From: an uncultured Fretibacterium sp.
GTDB taxonomy: Bacteria; Synergistota; Synergistia; Synergistales; Aminobacteriaceae
Length of the DNA: 33,993 bases
Reading direction: 5' to 3'
Assembly (NCBI GenBank): GCA_937900285.1
Contig: CALCEM010000074.1
Location: 1-33,993 of the forward strand
Positions within the stretch are counted from its first letter, which is position 1; the number at the start of each line of letters is the position of its first letter. The notes beneath the pieces are model-generated. The model saw only the letters and a list, made by a program, of their open reading frames with translations, had not been told where the DNA came from and searched no databases. The position numbers and the translations under genes were made by a program. Of the stretch, positions 1 to 7,499 are shown one piece after another.

Positions 1-28
1 TGAGATGAGATGAGATGAGATGAGATGA
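1..28. repeat. TGAGA pentanucleotide tandem repeat at contig edge
   Basis: Five perfect TGAGA units plus TGA run from base 1 and are cut off by the contig end, so the true copy number is unknown. Read on the minus strand the unit is TCTCA, which contains no stop codon in any frame. It follows 15 nt after the ATG of a likely gene start at position 43. Pentamer tracts inside the 5' coding end are a classic slipped-strand phase-variation layout (Neisseria opa is the known case). An assembly artefact at the edge is the alternative. Confidence 0.85.
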
Positions 29-43
29 TTTAAGCATACTCAT
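1..43 (-). CDS. 5' end of a gene interrupted by the contig edge, repeat-bearing N-terminus
   Basis: On the minus strand, just past the stop of the fucosyltransferase, an AAGGAG Shine-Dalgarno (bases 58-63) precedes an ATG at 43-41. The frame reads M-S-M-L-K-S and then a Ser-His-Leu-Ile-Ser cycle encoded by the TCTCA pentamers, staying open to the contig end (14 codons). The gap between Shine-Dalgarno and ATG is about 14 nt, somewhat long but like hemB in this window. The product cannot be named. Its position directly downstream of a fucosyltransferase suggests a surface-glycan or surface-protein gene, which is inference. It could also be a spurious short frame. Confidence 0.4.
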   Translation of the reverse strand, partial: MSMLKSSHLISSHL

Positions 44-64
44 TTTATTTTGTCAAGCTCCTTT

Positions 65-1201
65 TTAATTATTTTTATCTTTATTTTTATTTATTCCCAA
101 AATATTTTTTATTTTATTCGGGAAATTTTTTATTCTGAGTCTCCACCTGCCCCAAAAATCAGGAGCTTTAGGCTCTTTTTCTCGTACACCGGCAAAATTA
201 GCCGCGTAAATATCATGTATTATTCCAAACGGAACACGCTTGGCCGATCTTATATCCTGCGTAAAAATATTTTCTATAAAATTATAATAATCATTTATTA
301 ATTTAAGTGTTAAATTTTGTTGCTCCGGTGTCTGCCACGGCTGGCTTATCATATGTAAAAATAATTCATCATCGTTGTCAACTTCACGAACTTTTTCTAA
401 CATTTCATCTAAATTTTTGCAATCATTACAATTTATGAAGGCTTCAGGGTTATATAAATCCGTAACAGCAGGATCGCCCCAATAAATTGGAACTGTATGC
501 GCCTGCATGGCCGTTAAAATTTTTTCGGTTGTGTAATATTTATATCTCGTATTTTCAAACGCAAAACTAAATTTATAATTTGACTTCATGTTTATGCTTT
601 TTTCCATCCATGCATCCGTAAAACCGTGAGTCCTGGTGCTCATATTATTTAAATGCTTGCCAAGCGAATCAACGCGCTTATATCTTGATAATTCGTGAAA
701 AAATTCATCTCTCGGCGAACCCCAGTGCGAATGAATAAAACAACAAAATTTTAAATTATTCAAATTTTCTCTAACAGCTTTTATATTCACGTTATTTTCA
801 AGCAGCTTCTTATTTTCAAAATCGTACGGCAGAAAATTAACGCACGGTCCAAGCCTGTCACCAAATTTTAAATCTCTATTGAAACTTACAGCGTAATCAA
901 ATAAATTAAAATCCGGTTCAAGAGGTTCGTATGTGTAAAAAATAAAAATTTTATTTCTGACTTTATCTTGTTGAATATAATCTAACATCCTGTTATATAA
1001 TTTCTCGGTTCTGTTCATTTTGTCCGTAGCAATCACATAATCAGGATTATCATCAGAACGTATAAATTTATTATAAAGCTCAGGTTTTGCCTTAAGCATC
1101 ATCCTTGAGATCATGTGATCTATATCTTCTGGCGTGTTATACTTAAATCCTATATGCAAATATGATACTCGATACTCCGATGCATAATTATTTTGACTCA
1201 A
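65..1201 (-). CDS. GT10-family alpha-1,3/1,4-fucosyltransferase
   Basis: This 378-aa protein has the core of glycosyltransferase family 10, which transfers L-fucose from GDP-fucose to GlcNAc or Glc units of surface glycans. Visible hallmarks are an FCCFIHSH block (152-159) followed by a YKRVDSLGKHLNN-type segment (174-186), FAFENTR (213-219), TTEKI (224-228) and VPIYWGDP (237-244). These form the GDP-fucose binding and catalytic region. The N-terminus is short and lacks a membrane segment. The basic C-terminal tail (about 350-378) resembles the membrane-associating tails of bacterial fucosyltransferases. The start is TTG, chosen because AGGAG lies 8-9 nt upstream and no earlier ATG fits. The GDP-L-fucose synthase at 30.6-31.5 kb can supply its donor. 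Acceptor and linkage cannot be read from sequence. Confidence 0.88.
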   Translation of the reverse strand: MSQNNYASEYRVSYLHIGFKYNTPEDIDHMISRMMLKAKPELYNKFIRSDDNPDYVIATDKMNRTEKLYNRMLDYIQQDKVRNKIFIFYTYEPLEPDFNLFDYAVSFNRDLKFGDRLGPCVNFLPYDFENKKLLENNVNIKAVRENLNNLKFCCFIHSHWGSPRDEFFHELSRYKRVDSLGKHLNNMSTRTHGFTDAWMEKSINMKSNYKFSFAFENTRYKYYTTEKILTAMQAHTVPIYWGDPAVTDLYNPEAFINCNDCKNLDEMLEKVREVDNDDELFLHMISQPWQTPEQQNLTLKLINDYYNFIENIFTQDIRSAKRVPFGIIHDIYAANFAGVREKEPKAPDFWGRWRLRIKNFPNKIKNILGINKNKDKNN

Positions 1202-1312
1202 TTTTATTCTCCTAAATCATATTTCACGTATTACAAGCGATTATATCACCATTTAAAATTTAAAATTTTTCGACTGCTTCATACGTCAATCATTAAATAT
1301 CCTACTTCGGCT

Positions 1313-1500
1313 TTATAACGTAACAATTAAAATTATTTTCCTGATTAAAAATATTTTTTTATATTTCTCGAACAGTATCCCGGCAATATGCGAAATAATT
1401 ATTATGAACAAAATTAAAAAATATATTTCACGTTCCAGCTCATGTAAAAAAATAAACTCGAAATTAATAACGTTGCACCATATTTTTTTAATTTAGTCAA
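1313..1500 (-). pseudogene. Frameshifted remnant of an AlgI-type MBOAT O-acyltransferase (N-terminal part)
   Basis: In the otherwise gene-free stretch 1202-1601, the minus strand from about 1500 reads LTKLKKYGATLLISSLFFYM, then SWNVKYIF, then a stop. One frame over it continues LILFIIIISHIAGILFEKY, then KKIFLIRKIILIVTL, then a stop at 1313. Joined, these match in pattern the N-terminal membrane region of AlgI/DltB-like MBOAT proteins (an 'FFYMSWN.KY' block followed by a hydrophobic segment, Gly and a Lys-rich loop). The frame is lost in a run of six T (minus strand; plus 1416-1421), and one extra T would restore it. The catalytic His region, which lies far downstream in this family, is absent, so this is a truncated relic next to the fucosyltransferase. 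The frame is open upstream to about 1548 with no recognised content. No database search was possible. Confidence 0.55.
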
Positions 1501-1546
1501 CTCCCAAATTTTTAAAATTTCTAATATTTTGCGCAGAATTTTAACA

Positions 1547-1578
1547 TAAAAAAATCCCCTCCGGTTTATGAAGGGGAT
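1547..1578 (-). terminator. Rho-independent terminator of the BI-1 gene
   Basis: A perfect 7-bp stem (ATCCCCT 1554-1560 with AGGGGAT 1572-1578, 11-nt loop) is followed on the minus strand by a run of T (plus-strand A tract 1548-1554). It lies 24 nt beyond the stop of the minus-strand BI-1 gene. Confidence 0.85.
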
Positions 1579-1601
1579 CAAATTAAATTTAAATTTTTAA
1601 A

Positions 1602-2315
1602 TTAATTGCGCTCTTTTCCAAATAATCTTAACAAATATAAAAATATATTAATGAAATCCAAATATAAATTTAATGCTCCAATTACCGCAATACGCCCAGT
1701 TACTTCGGGATCGCTCATGTCCATTTCTGAAGCAATGTTCTTTATTTTATACGTGTCGTAAACTGTTAAGCCCAAAAAAATTATTATTCCGAACACGCTT
1801 ATATATAATTCCATTCTCGACGAGCCTAAAAATAAATTAATCACTATCGCAATTAATAAACCAATTAAACCCATACGCAAAAAACTTCCTAAGCCGGTTA
1901 AATCCCTCTTCGTGTATAATCCGTAAATACTCATTGCTCCAAACATTCCAGCCGTTGATAAAAATGCTTTATAAACACTCTCCTGCGTGTAGACCAATAA
2001 AACAGATGAACATAACACGCCATTTAATACGCTGTATACTCCAAATAAAATTAAAGCCGTTGAAGCAGACATTTTATTTAATCCAGCCGATAACCATATT
2101 ACAAGACCAACTTCCAAAATTGCAATTAAAAATAATGGTGTCGATGAACTAAATAAATATTTTATTACGTCCGTGCTCGACGCTACATAATACGCTACTA
2201 CCGTCGTTAAAATTAATCCTAGCGCCATATATTGATAAACTTTGCGGAATAACGTATTAATATTTTCCTGCGAATCAGTCCCATAATACGGCATTGCATT
2301 TTGATAACCCGACAT
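1602..2315 (-). CDS. Bax inhibitor-1 (BI-1/YccA/YetJ) family membrane protein
   Basis: A 237-aa integral membrane protein of about seven hydrophobic segments, the usual length for the bacterial BI-1 family. The soluble N-terminus (about 1-25) is followed by membrane spans. The two Asp residues expected in this family are present: Asp187 in the VYDT segment and Asp220 in the LYLDFIN segment. In Bacillus YetJ the equivalent pair forms the pH-sensitive latch of a calcium leak channel. Physiological role in bacteria is poorly defined; membrane-protein quality control or calcium leak are proposals for relatives. ATG start with a GGGAGGG Shine-Dalgarno upstream. It is divergent from greA and ends at its own terminator, so it is probably monocistronic. 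Confidence 0.92.
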   Translation of the reverse strand: MSGYQNAMPYYGTDSQENINTLFRKVYQYMALGLILTTVVAYYVASSTDVIKYLFSSSTPLFLIAILEVGLVIWLSAGLNKMSASTALILFGVYSVLNGVLCSSVLLVYTQESVYKAFLSTAGMFGAMSIYGLYTKRDLTGLGSFLRMGLIGLLIAIVINLFLGSSRMELYISVFGIIIFLGLTVYDTYKIKNIASEMDMSDPEVTGRIAVIGALNLYLDFINIFLYLLRLFGKERN

Positions 2316-2401
2316 TTTAAAAAATTCCCTCCCGTAAATTTGTTATAGAATATTATTTTTTTTGAGTATATTAACATAATTTTAAAAGGAGAAATATTAT
2401 T

Positions 2402-2899
2402 TTGAAAAAATCTGATGAACAAGTTGTATTAACTCGAAGCGGTTACGAACGCTTAAGGGAAGAATTATCACAGTTACGCACGTCAGGCCGTCAAGAAGTA
2501 GCAAAAGAATTGGAATTTGCTAGAGGCTTGGGAGATTTAAGCGAAAACGCAGAATATCAAGCTGCTAAAGATAAACAAAGCCAAATCGAAGGCAGAATTA
2601 TGGAGCTTGAAAATTTATTGAGCAAAGTAAACGTAATCGATGAAGAAAATCTCGACACAAACCGCGTCGCAATCGGTTTAACTGTAACGCTTGAAGATTT
2701 ATCCAACGGAAAAATTTACACGTACAGCCTCGTAGGCTCTGAAGAATTATCCAGCGCATCTAACGAAGAAGGCCCGCAGAAAATTTCTCAAAAAAGCCCG
2801 GTCGGTCAAGCCATTTTAGGACATATAGCAGGCGAAGAAGTAAGCGTAAAAATCCCGCGAGGAATGAGAAAATTAAAAATTGTTTCGATCGGACGTTAA
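2402..2899 (+). CDS. greA: Transcription elongation factor GreA
   Basis: A 165-aa protein with both GreA domains. The N-terminal antiparallel coiled coil (about 9-78) carries the tip motif GDLSENAEY (44-52), whose acidic Asp45 and Glu48 correspond to the residues that position the catalytic Mg in the RNA polymerase secondary channel. The C-terminal FKBP-like domain (about 88-165) contains the SPVGQAILG segment. It stimulates cleavage of backtracked RNA. The start is TTG: AAAGGAG lies just upstream and no ATG is available in frame. First gene of a likely plus-strand unit with the epimerase 26 nt downstream. Confidence 0.97.
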   Translation: MKKSDEQVVLTRSGYERLREELSQLRTSGRQEVAKELEFARGLGDLSENAEYQAAKDKQSQIEGRIMELENLLSKVNVIDEENLDTNRVAIGLTVTLEDLSNGKIYTYSLVGSEELSSASNEEGPQKISQKSPVGQAILGHIAGEEVSVKIPRGMRKLKIVSIGR

Positions 2900-2925
2900 A
2901 TTAAAATTTAAATTAAAATTAAATC

Positions 2926-3930
2926 ATGAATTATAAAAATATTTTGGGAAATTTGATCCCAGAACTTTCAAGTAATAAATATAATTGGCTCGTGACTGGT
3001 GCAGCTGGTTTTATTGGTTCGCATTTAACTGAAGCGTTATTACAATTTGGGCAGAACGTTACGGGGCTTGATGATTTGAGCACAGGTTATTATAAAAATA
3101 TCGCCCAGTTTGAAAGCAATCCGAATTTTAATTTTATACACGGCTCAATTTGCGACACTGAAATTTGTGAAAAAGCTGCGAACGGAATAAATTTTATTTT
3201 GAATCATGCCGCACTCGCTTCAGTTCCGGGATCGCTCGAAAATCCAACGGAATATTTAAACGTAAATTCTCAAGGCTTTATAAATATTTTGGAGTCTGCC
3301 AGAAAAAATAAAGTTCAGCGCGTTATATTTGCTTCGTCAAGTGCGGTTTACGGGGACGGTGAAATTTTGCCGAAAATCGAAAGTGATACGGATTCAAAAA
3401 AATTTTTGTCGCCCTACGCTTTAACGAAATATATTAACGAGATTTGCGCGCAGTTATGGACGAATATTTATAAAGTTGAATGCGTTGGCCTGAGATATTT
3501 TAACGTTTTCGGAGTCCGTCAAGACCCTAACGGAGCATACGCCGCAGTTATTCCAAAATGGATAAACGCCGTTTTAAATAATAAAATTCCAGTCGTTTAC
3601 GGTGATGGAAATAATACGCGTGATTTTTGTGCCGTTCAAAATGTCGTGCTTGCAAATTTTTTAAGCGCGTTCAGTAAAAATGCTCCGGGAAAAATTTTTA
3701 ATATAGGCTGCGGACATGAAATAAGTTTAAACGAACTGTTAAATTTAATTTATAAAATATTTGCGCCGGAACGCGAAATCAAAGCCGAATATTTGCCAGC
3801 CCGTAAAGGAGATATTATGCGCTCGTATGCTGATATAAATTCCGCAATGAGTGAAATAAATTTTAAACCGGTTATTTTGGCTGAAGAAGGATTAAAAATT
3901 TTAAGCGAGAATTTGAAAGAAGGAAATTAA
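2926..3930 (+). CDS. UDP-N-acetylglucosamine 4-epimerase (WbpP-like SDR epimerase)
   Basis: A 334-aa extended short-chain dehydrogenase/reductase. The NAD-binding GAAGFIG sits at 25-31, the catalytic Ser in ASSSAVYGD (about 137-144), and Tyr164-x3-Lys168 in SPYALTKY. A roughly 20-residue N-terminal extension before the Rossmann strand and the blocks LRYFNVFG.RQDPNGAYAAV and PKWI closely resemble WbpP/Gne enzymes. Those interconvert UDP-GlcNAc and UDP-GalNAc (and some UDP-Glc/UDP-Gal), so this is preferred over a plain GalE. The product would feed LPS or capsule synthesis in the cytoplasm. No clear Shine-Dalgarno precedes the ATG, which suggests coupling to greA upstream. Nucleotide-sugar specificity is inferred from resemblance only. 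Confidence 0.85.
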   Translation: MNYKNILGNLIPELSSNKYNWLVTGAAGFIGSHLTEALLQFGQNVTGLDDLSTGYYKNIAQFESNPNFNFIHGSICDTEICEKAANGINFILNHAALASVPGSLENPTEYLNVNSQGFINILESARKNKVQRVIFASSSAVYGDGEILPKIESDTDSKKFLSPYALTKYINEICAQLWTNIYKVECVGLRYFNVFGVRQDPNGAYAAVIPKWINAVLNNKIPVVYGDGNNTRDFCAVQNVVLANFLSAFSKNAPGKIFNIGCGHEISLNELLNLIYKIFAPEREIKAEYLPARKGDIMRSYADINSAMSEINFKPVILAEEGLKILSENLKEGN

Positions 3931-3939
3931 TTTAAAATA

Positions 3940-4926
3940 ATGATAATAAGACCGAGAAGACTGCGTAAAACTGAATCAATCAGAAATTTAATCTGTGAAA
4001 CAAAATTAACGCCTTCAATGCTGGTTTATCCGATTTTTGTGCGCGAAGGTAAAAATATTATTGAAGATATTCCAGCAATGCCGGGACAGAAAAGATATTC
4101 ACCGGATAATTTAAATTTAATTCTCGACCGCGTTAATAAAAATAAAATCGGCGGAGTTTTGTTATTTGGAATTCCAGACGAAAACAAAAAAGATGAAATA
4201 GGCTCTGCTTCATGGGACGAAAATGGCCCGGTTCAACAAGCTATAAAATTTATAAAACGCGAATACCCCGAAATTATAATTTTTGCTGACGTATGTTTAT
4301 GTGAATACACTAATCACGGACATTGCGGCGTAATAAATAAATTTAATCACGAAATCGAAAACGATCCGACACTTGAATTTTTGACGCGTTCTGCGGTTTC
4401 TTATGCTCAAGCAGGGGCTGATGTAGTTGCGCCTTCCGACATGATGGACGGACATACTAAAGCAATACGCGAAGGACTCGATAAAAATAATTTTTACAAC
4501 ACTTTAATTTGTTCATACGCTGTTAAATATGCTTCAGGATTTTACGGGCCGTTTAGAGAAGCTGCGGGTTCAGCTCCTTCATTTGGAGACAGAAAAACGT
4601 ATCAGATGGACATCAGAAATTCACGTGAAGCATTACGCGAGGCATTTTTAGATGTTGAAGAGGGTGCGGACATAATAATTATTAAGCCTGGAATTTCGTA
4701 CCTTGATATTTTGAAGACGGTGCGCGAAAAAATTTTAATTCCCATCGCTTCGTATCAAGTCAGCGGAGAATATTCAATGATAAAAGCTGCAGGCTTAAAA
4801 GGCTGGATCGATGAAAAAAAAATAATTTCTGAAACTGCTATTTCAATAGCGCGGGCTGGAGCGGATATTATTATTACTTATTTCGCCAACGAACTCGCCG
4901 AATTAATTCACGAAGGCGGATTATAA
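3940..4926 (+). CDS. hemB: Porphobilinogen synthase (delta-aminolevulinic acid dehydratase)
   Basis: A full-length 328-aa HemB that condenses two 5-aminolevulinate molecules to porphobilinogen, the common tetrapyrrole precursor for heme and cobalamin. Both Schiff-base lysines are visible: Lys196 in SYAVKYASGFYGPFRE and Lys249 in IIIIKPG. The cysteine triad Cys119/Cys121/Cys129 (DVCLCEYTNHGHCG) marks a zinc-dependent active site. It starts 10 nt after the epimerase stop, with AAGGA about 15 nt upstream. Tetrapyrrole flux links it to cobQ and cobD at 20-23 kb, though they are not in the same operon. It is followed by a strong hairpin at 4938-4966. Confidence 0.97.
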   Translation: MIIRPRRLRKTESIRNLICETKLTPSMLVYPIFVREGKNIIEDIPAMPGQKRYSPDNLNLILDRVNKNKIGGVLLFGIPDENKKDEIGSASWDENGPVQQAIKFIKREYPEIIIFADVCLCEYTNHGHCGVINKFNHEIENDPTLEFLTRSAVSYAQAGADVVAPSDMMDGHTKAIREGLDKNNFYNTLICSYAVKYASGFYGPFREAAGSAPSFGDRKTYQMDIRNSREALREAFLDVEEGADIIIIKPGISYLDILKTVREKILIPIASYQVSGEYSMIKAAGLKGWIDEKKIISETAISIARAGADIIITYFANELAELIHEGGL

Positions 4927-4966
4927 AAAATAAAAAATCCCGGAGCGTAAATTAAAAACTCCGGGA
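4926..4966 (-). terminator. Terminator between convergent hemB and the binding-protein operon
   Basis: A perfect 8-bp GC-rich stem (TCCCGGAG 4938-4945 with CTCCGGGA 4959-4966, 13-nt loop). On the minus strand it is followed by T-rich sequence (plus A tract 4926-4937), so it best fits the end of the minus-strand operon that stops at 4995. On the plus strand the following bases are only moderately T-rich, so it may also stop hemB transcripts. Confidence 0.82.
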
Positions 4967-4994
4967 ATTAAATTTTAAATTAAATTATTTTATT

Positions 4995-5819
4995 TTATTT
5001 CCTTCTCACATGTATAAACGTATTAAAATAATAATACGGCTCGGATAATATTACACCTTCCGGGATGTCCGGCTGAAATTCCAGCTCCGTAAATTTTTCA
5101 TACCAGAATACAACATCAACGCGTTTTGATAATAAAGCTACCGCACGCGAACCAGAATCAACATTTACAAGCTTAATATTAACTTTCAAACGTTTACCGA
5201 GTTCGGCTAAAATTGCCGTGCTGAATCCTGACGGCCTGCCATCTTCGGCTATATAATCCATTGGGGGCAAATCACCAGTTACAGCGACTTTTATAGTTGG
5301 CTGACCGGGAAAATTTTCAAATTCAACGGGCTTTGAAATATTATTGTGATTGATCGGGTTTAAATATTCGTTCTCAAGCCTGTAAATCGTGAAATCATTG
5401 CGCATTGTTATTAAAGTTTTGTCCCATTCTTCGGCGAGCTTTTCATTTTTTTCGCGAAATCCTAAACTCATCCCGACTGATGCGCCTTTTGACATGCACG
5501 AAGCGTAATAATCAGGATTATTTTTTATGACGTATTCCGCAACAAATTCCGGCAAAATAATTTCATCAACTTCCCCCGAATTTAAAGCTAAAATCATCAT
5601 TACGAGCGAATCGTAAAAATTTACGTCCGTAACTTCGTGATCGCTTCCCAAAATTACCCAGCCTTTGCCTGCCCAAAAATTCATTATTTCCTTGTAATAT
5701 TCTTCTTCAGTTGTCTGCAGCTTTTTTATAAATCCAACTTTTAAGCCGGCTGCGTAAACCGGAGACGAAACTAAAATTAAAACCAGCGCGAATAAAAATA
5801 AAAATATTTTGCGTTTCAT
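4995..5819 (-). CDS. Periplasmic family-3 solute-binding protein with lobes in permuted order
   Basis: A secreted 274-aa protein with a signal peptide (1-23, cleavage near VYA-A). Residues 25-153 look like the second lobe and C-terminal helices of an SBP_bac_3 domain (YDSLVMMILALNSGEVDEI at 69-87, then a GMSLGFREKN strand). Residues 175-274 look like a first lobe (IKVAVTGDLPPMDYI, GFSTAILAELGKRL, ending in SEPYYYF). The order is therefore reversed relative to canonical amino-acid binding proteins, as in a circular permutation. No transporter genes adjoin. It starts 3 nt after the stop of the HAMP-PP2C phosphatase, so the likely role is ligand sensing or delivery linked to that receptor; this is inference. 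The ligand is unknown. Confidence 0.8.
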   Translation of the reverse strand: MKRKIFLFLFALVLILVSSPVYAAGLKVGFIKKLQTTEEEYYKEIMNFWAGKGWVILGSDHEVTDVNFYDSLVMMILALNSGEVDEIILPEFVAEYVIKNNPDYYASCMSKGASVGMSLGFREKNEKLAEEWDKTLITMRNDFTIYRLENEYLNPINHNNISKPVEFENFPGQPTIKVAVTGDLPPMDYIAEDGRPSGFSTAILAELGKRLKVNIKLVNVDSGSRAVALLSKRVDVVFWYEKFTELEFQPDIPEGVILSEPYYYFNTFIHVRRK

Positions 5820-5822
5820 AAT

Positions 5823-7499
5823 TTAATAATTTTCTCCTTCAGAATTTATATTATTATTATTATCATCGTAATTGCCCAAATATTTTACACATAACATTGT
5901 AATATCATCAAATTGAGGAGCTTCGCCGGTGAAATCATCGACAGACTTTTTCATAAATTTTAAAATTTCCCGGACTGAATTTATTTCAATGGTTTTATTT
6001 AAGTCATTTAACATTCTGTCAGTTCCGTACAGCTCGTTATTAATATTCGTAGCTTCGGCGACTCCGTCAGTATATAAATAAATTATTTCACCAGGATTTA
6101 ATTTAATTTCACTCTCACGGAATTTTATACCCTCAATCGTAGCAACTGCCGGGCTGTGTTTAGATTTTATCAGCTCATAACCTCCATTTAATTTTTTTAC
6201 TGCTGGACATTCGTGACCGGCGTTTGAACAAATAATCTGACCAGATGAAATTTCTAAAATTCCCAGCCAAACCGTTACAAATAATTCCGCTTCATTGCCC
6301 TCGCATAATCTCATGTTTACATCTCTTAAAATTTGTGACGGGCTTCCACCGTATTGAGCGCGGTTTTTAATTAAAGTTTTTGCGATGACCATAAACAACG
6401 CGGCCGGGACTCCTTTTCCCGAAACGTCAGCTATAACAAGAGCCAAATGATCATCATCAATTAAGAAAAAGTCGTAAAAATCTCCGCCGACTTCTTTAGC
6501 CGGGTTCATGCTCGCATAAATTTCAAATTCTTTTCTGTCGGGATACGGCGGGAAAATTCTCGGAAGCATATCGGCCTGTATTTGTGTAGCGACATTTAAC
6601 TCGGCTTTAATTTGTTCTTTTTCGCGTGTAATATTCGTGATGTCATTAATGTATTTTAAAATATCGCTTTCCATCAAATCTATTGTATTAGCGAGCTGGC
6701 CTAATTCATTTTTAACGCGGATTTTTTTGTTCAATAAAATTTCAGGCTGAGTATTTTCATGGGCAAATCTGGTCGCTTCGTCAGCAATATTTTTAATTGG
6801 GTTAATTAAATTTCTGCTCAAATAAATTCCGTAAAGCAGCAAAACAACCAAAATCATTAAAGCTGATGCAACAATTACACGATTTAAATAACCTCTGCGG
6901 ATTCCCGTTAAAAATTCCATGCGCTTCTCAACGCCCATAATTCCCAGCACTTTCCCATCTGAATCCCTGAATGGCATGTACACCGTCATATTGCTCCCCG
7001 AATAATTTCCCTCTTCAGGGCGATATATAGCGAAGGCTTCATATTCTGAACCTTCTTCATAAATTCTCTTAACAGGATAAAAAAACCTCATGTCGGGCTG
7101 AAAAAATTTTTTACCCGGCACAAATTCCTCATAACTGTCCGATGAGTTCATCGCGCTTAAAAAAAATGTTAAATCCCTGTAATCATTCGTCTCACATCTA
7201 AACAAATATATAAACGTCGCGTTCTGAGTATCTGCAAGTCTGGACCATTCTTTGTGTATAAACGTTAATTTAACTTGATTTTTATATAATTTATAATCGT
7301 CCGATCTTAAAATACTAGTGTCTACAAATTCGGAAGCAGTCCGCGCGGTGTTATAACCTTCATCTGCGTAAAGACGTTCAACAGCGTAAGTGAAACCATT
7401 GTAACCTATGAAGCCGGAAATTATTCCCAATAAAATTATTACGCCTATTACTCCAGCTAAAATTTGAAACGATAAACTTTTTTGAAATTTACTGAACAT
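5823..7499 (-). CDS. Membrane sensor phosphatase: extracellular domain, HAMP, SpoIIE/RsbU-type PP2C
   Basis: A 558-aa receptor. A transmembrane helix (about 11-33) is followed by an extracytoplasmic sensor region (about 35-200, probably Cache-like), a second helix (207-226), a HAMP segment (227-280) and a short coiled coil. The PP2C/SpoIIE domain follows (about 300-540). Metal-binding motifs are intact: GGDFYDF (338-344), DVSGKGVPAALFM (358-370), YTDGVAEA (476-483) and DDITML (531-536). Such proteins dephosphorylate anti-sigma-factor antagonists (STAS proteins) in partner-switching circuits; no STAS or kinase gene is adjacent. It overlaps the DUF3089 gene by 11 bp and is followed within 3 nt by the binding-protein gene. 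An AAT-rich stretch near the C-terminus encodes an Asn run. Confidence 0.9.
   Translation of the reverse strand: MFSKFQKSLSFQILAGVIGVIILLGIISGFIGYNGFTYAVERLYADEGYNTARTASEFVDTSILRSDDYKLYKNQVKLTFIHKEWSRLADTQNATFIYLFRCETNDYRDLTFFLSAMNSSDSYEEFVPGKKFFQPDMRFFYPVKRIYEEGSEYEAFAIYRPEEGNYSGSNMTVYMPFRDSDGKVLGIMGVEKRMEFLTGIRRGYLNRVIVASALMILVVLLLYGIYLSRNLINPIKNIADEATRFAHENTQPEILLNKKIRVKNELGQLANTIDLMESDILKYINDITNITREKEQIKAELNVATQIQADMLPRIFPPYPDRKEFEIYASMNPAKEVGGDFYDFFLIDDDHLALVIADVSGKGVPAALFMVIAKTLIKNRAQYGGSPSQILRDVNMRLCEGNEAELFVTVWLGILEISSGQIICSNAGHECPAVKKLNGGYELIKSKHSPAVATIEGIKFRESEIKLNPGEIIYLYTDGVAEATNINNELYGTDRMLNDLNKTIEINSVREILKFMKKSVDDFTGEAPQFDDITMLCVKYLGNYDDNNNNINSEGENY

Noticed and set aside
50..301. 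Plus-strand frame over the 3' end of the fucosyltransferase
   Set aside because: It lies opposite a well-supported gene and has low-complexity Ile/Phe/Tyr content with no ribosome site.
5848..5865. ATT/AAT trinucleotide run near the end of the phosphatase gene as a slippage switch
   Set aside because: Only about four units, it encodes an Asn run in a disordered tail, and triplet changes would not shift the frame.
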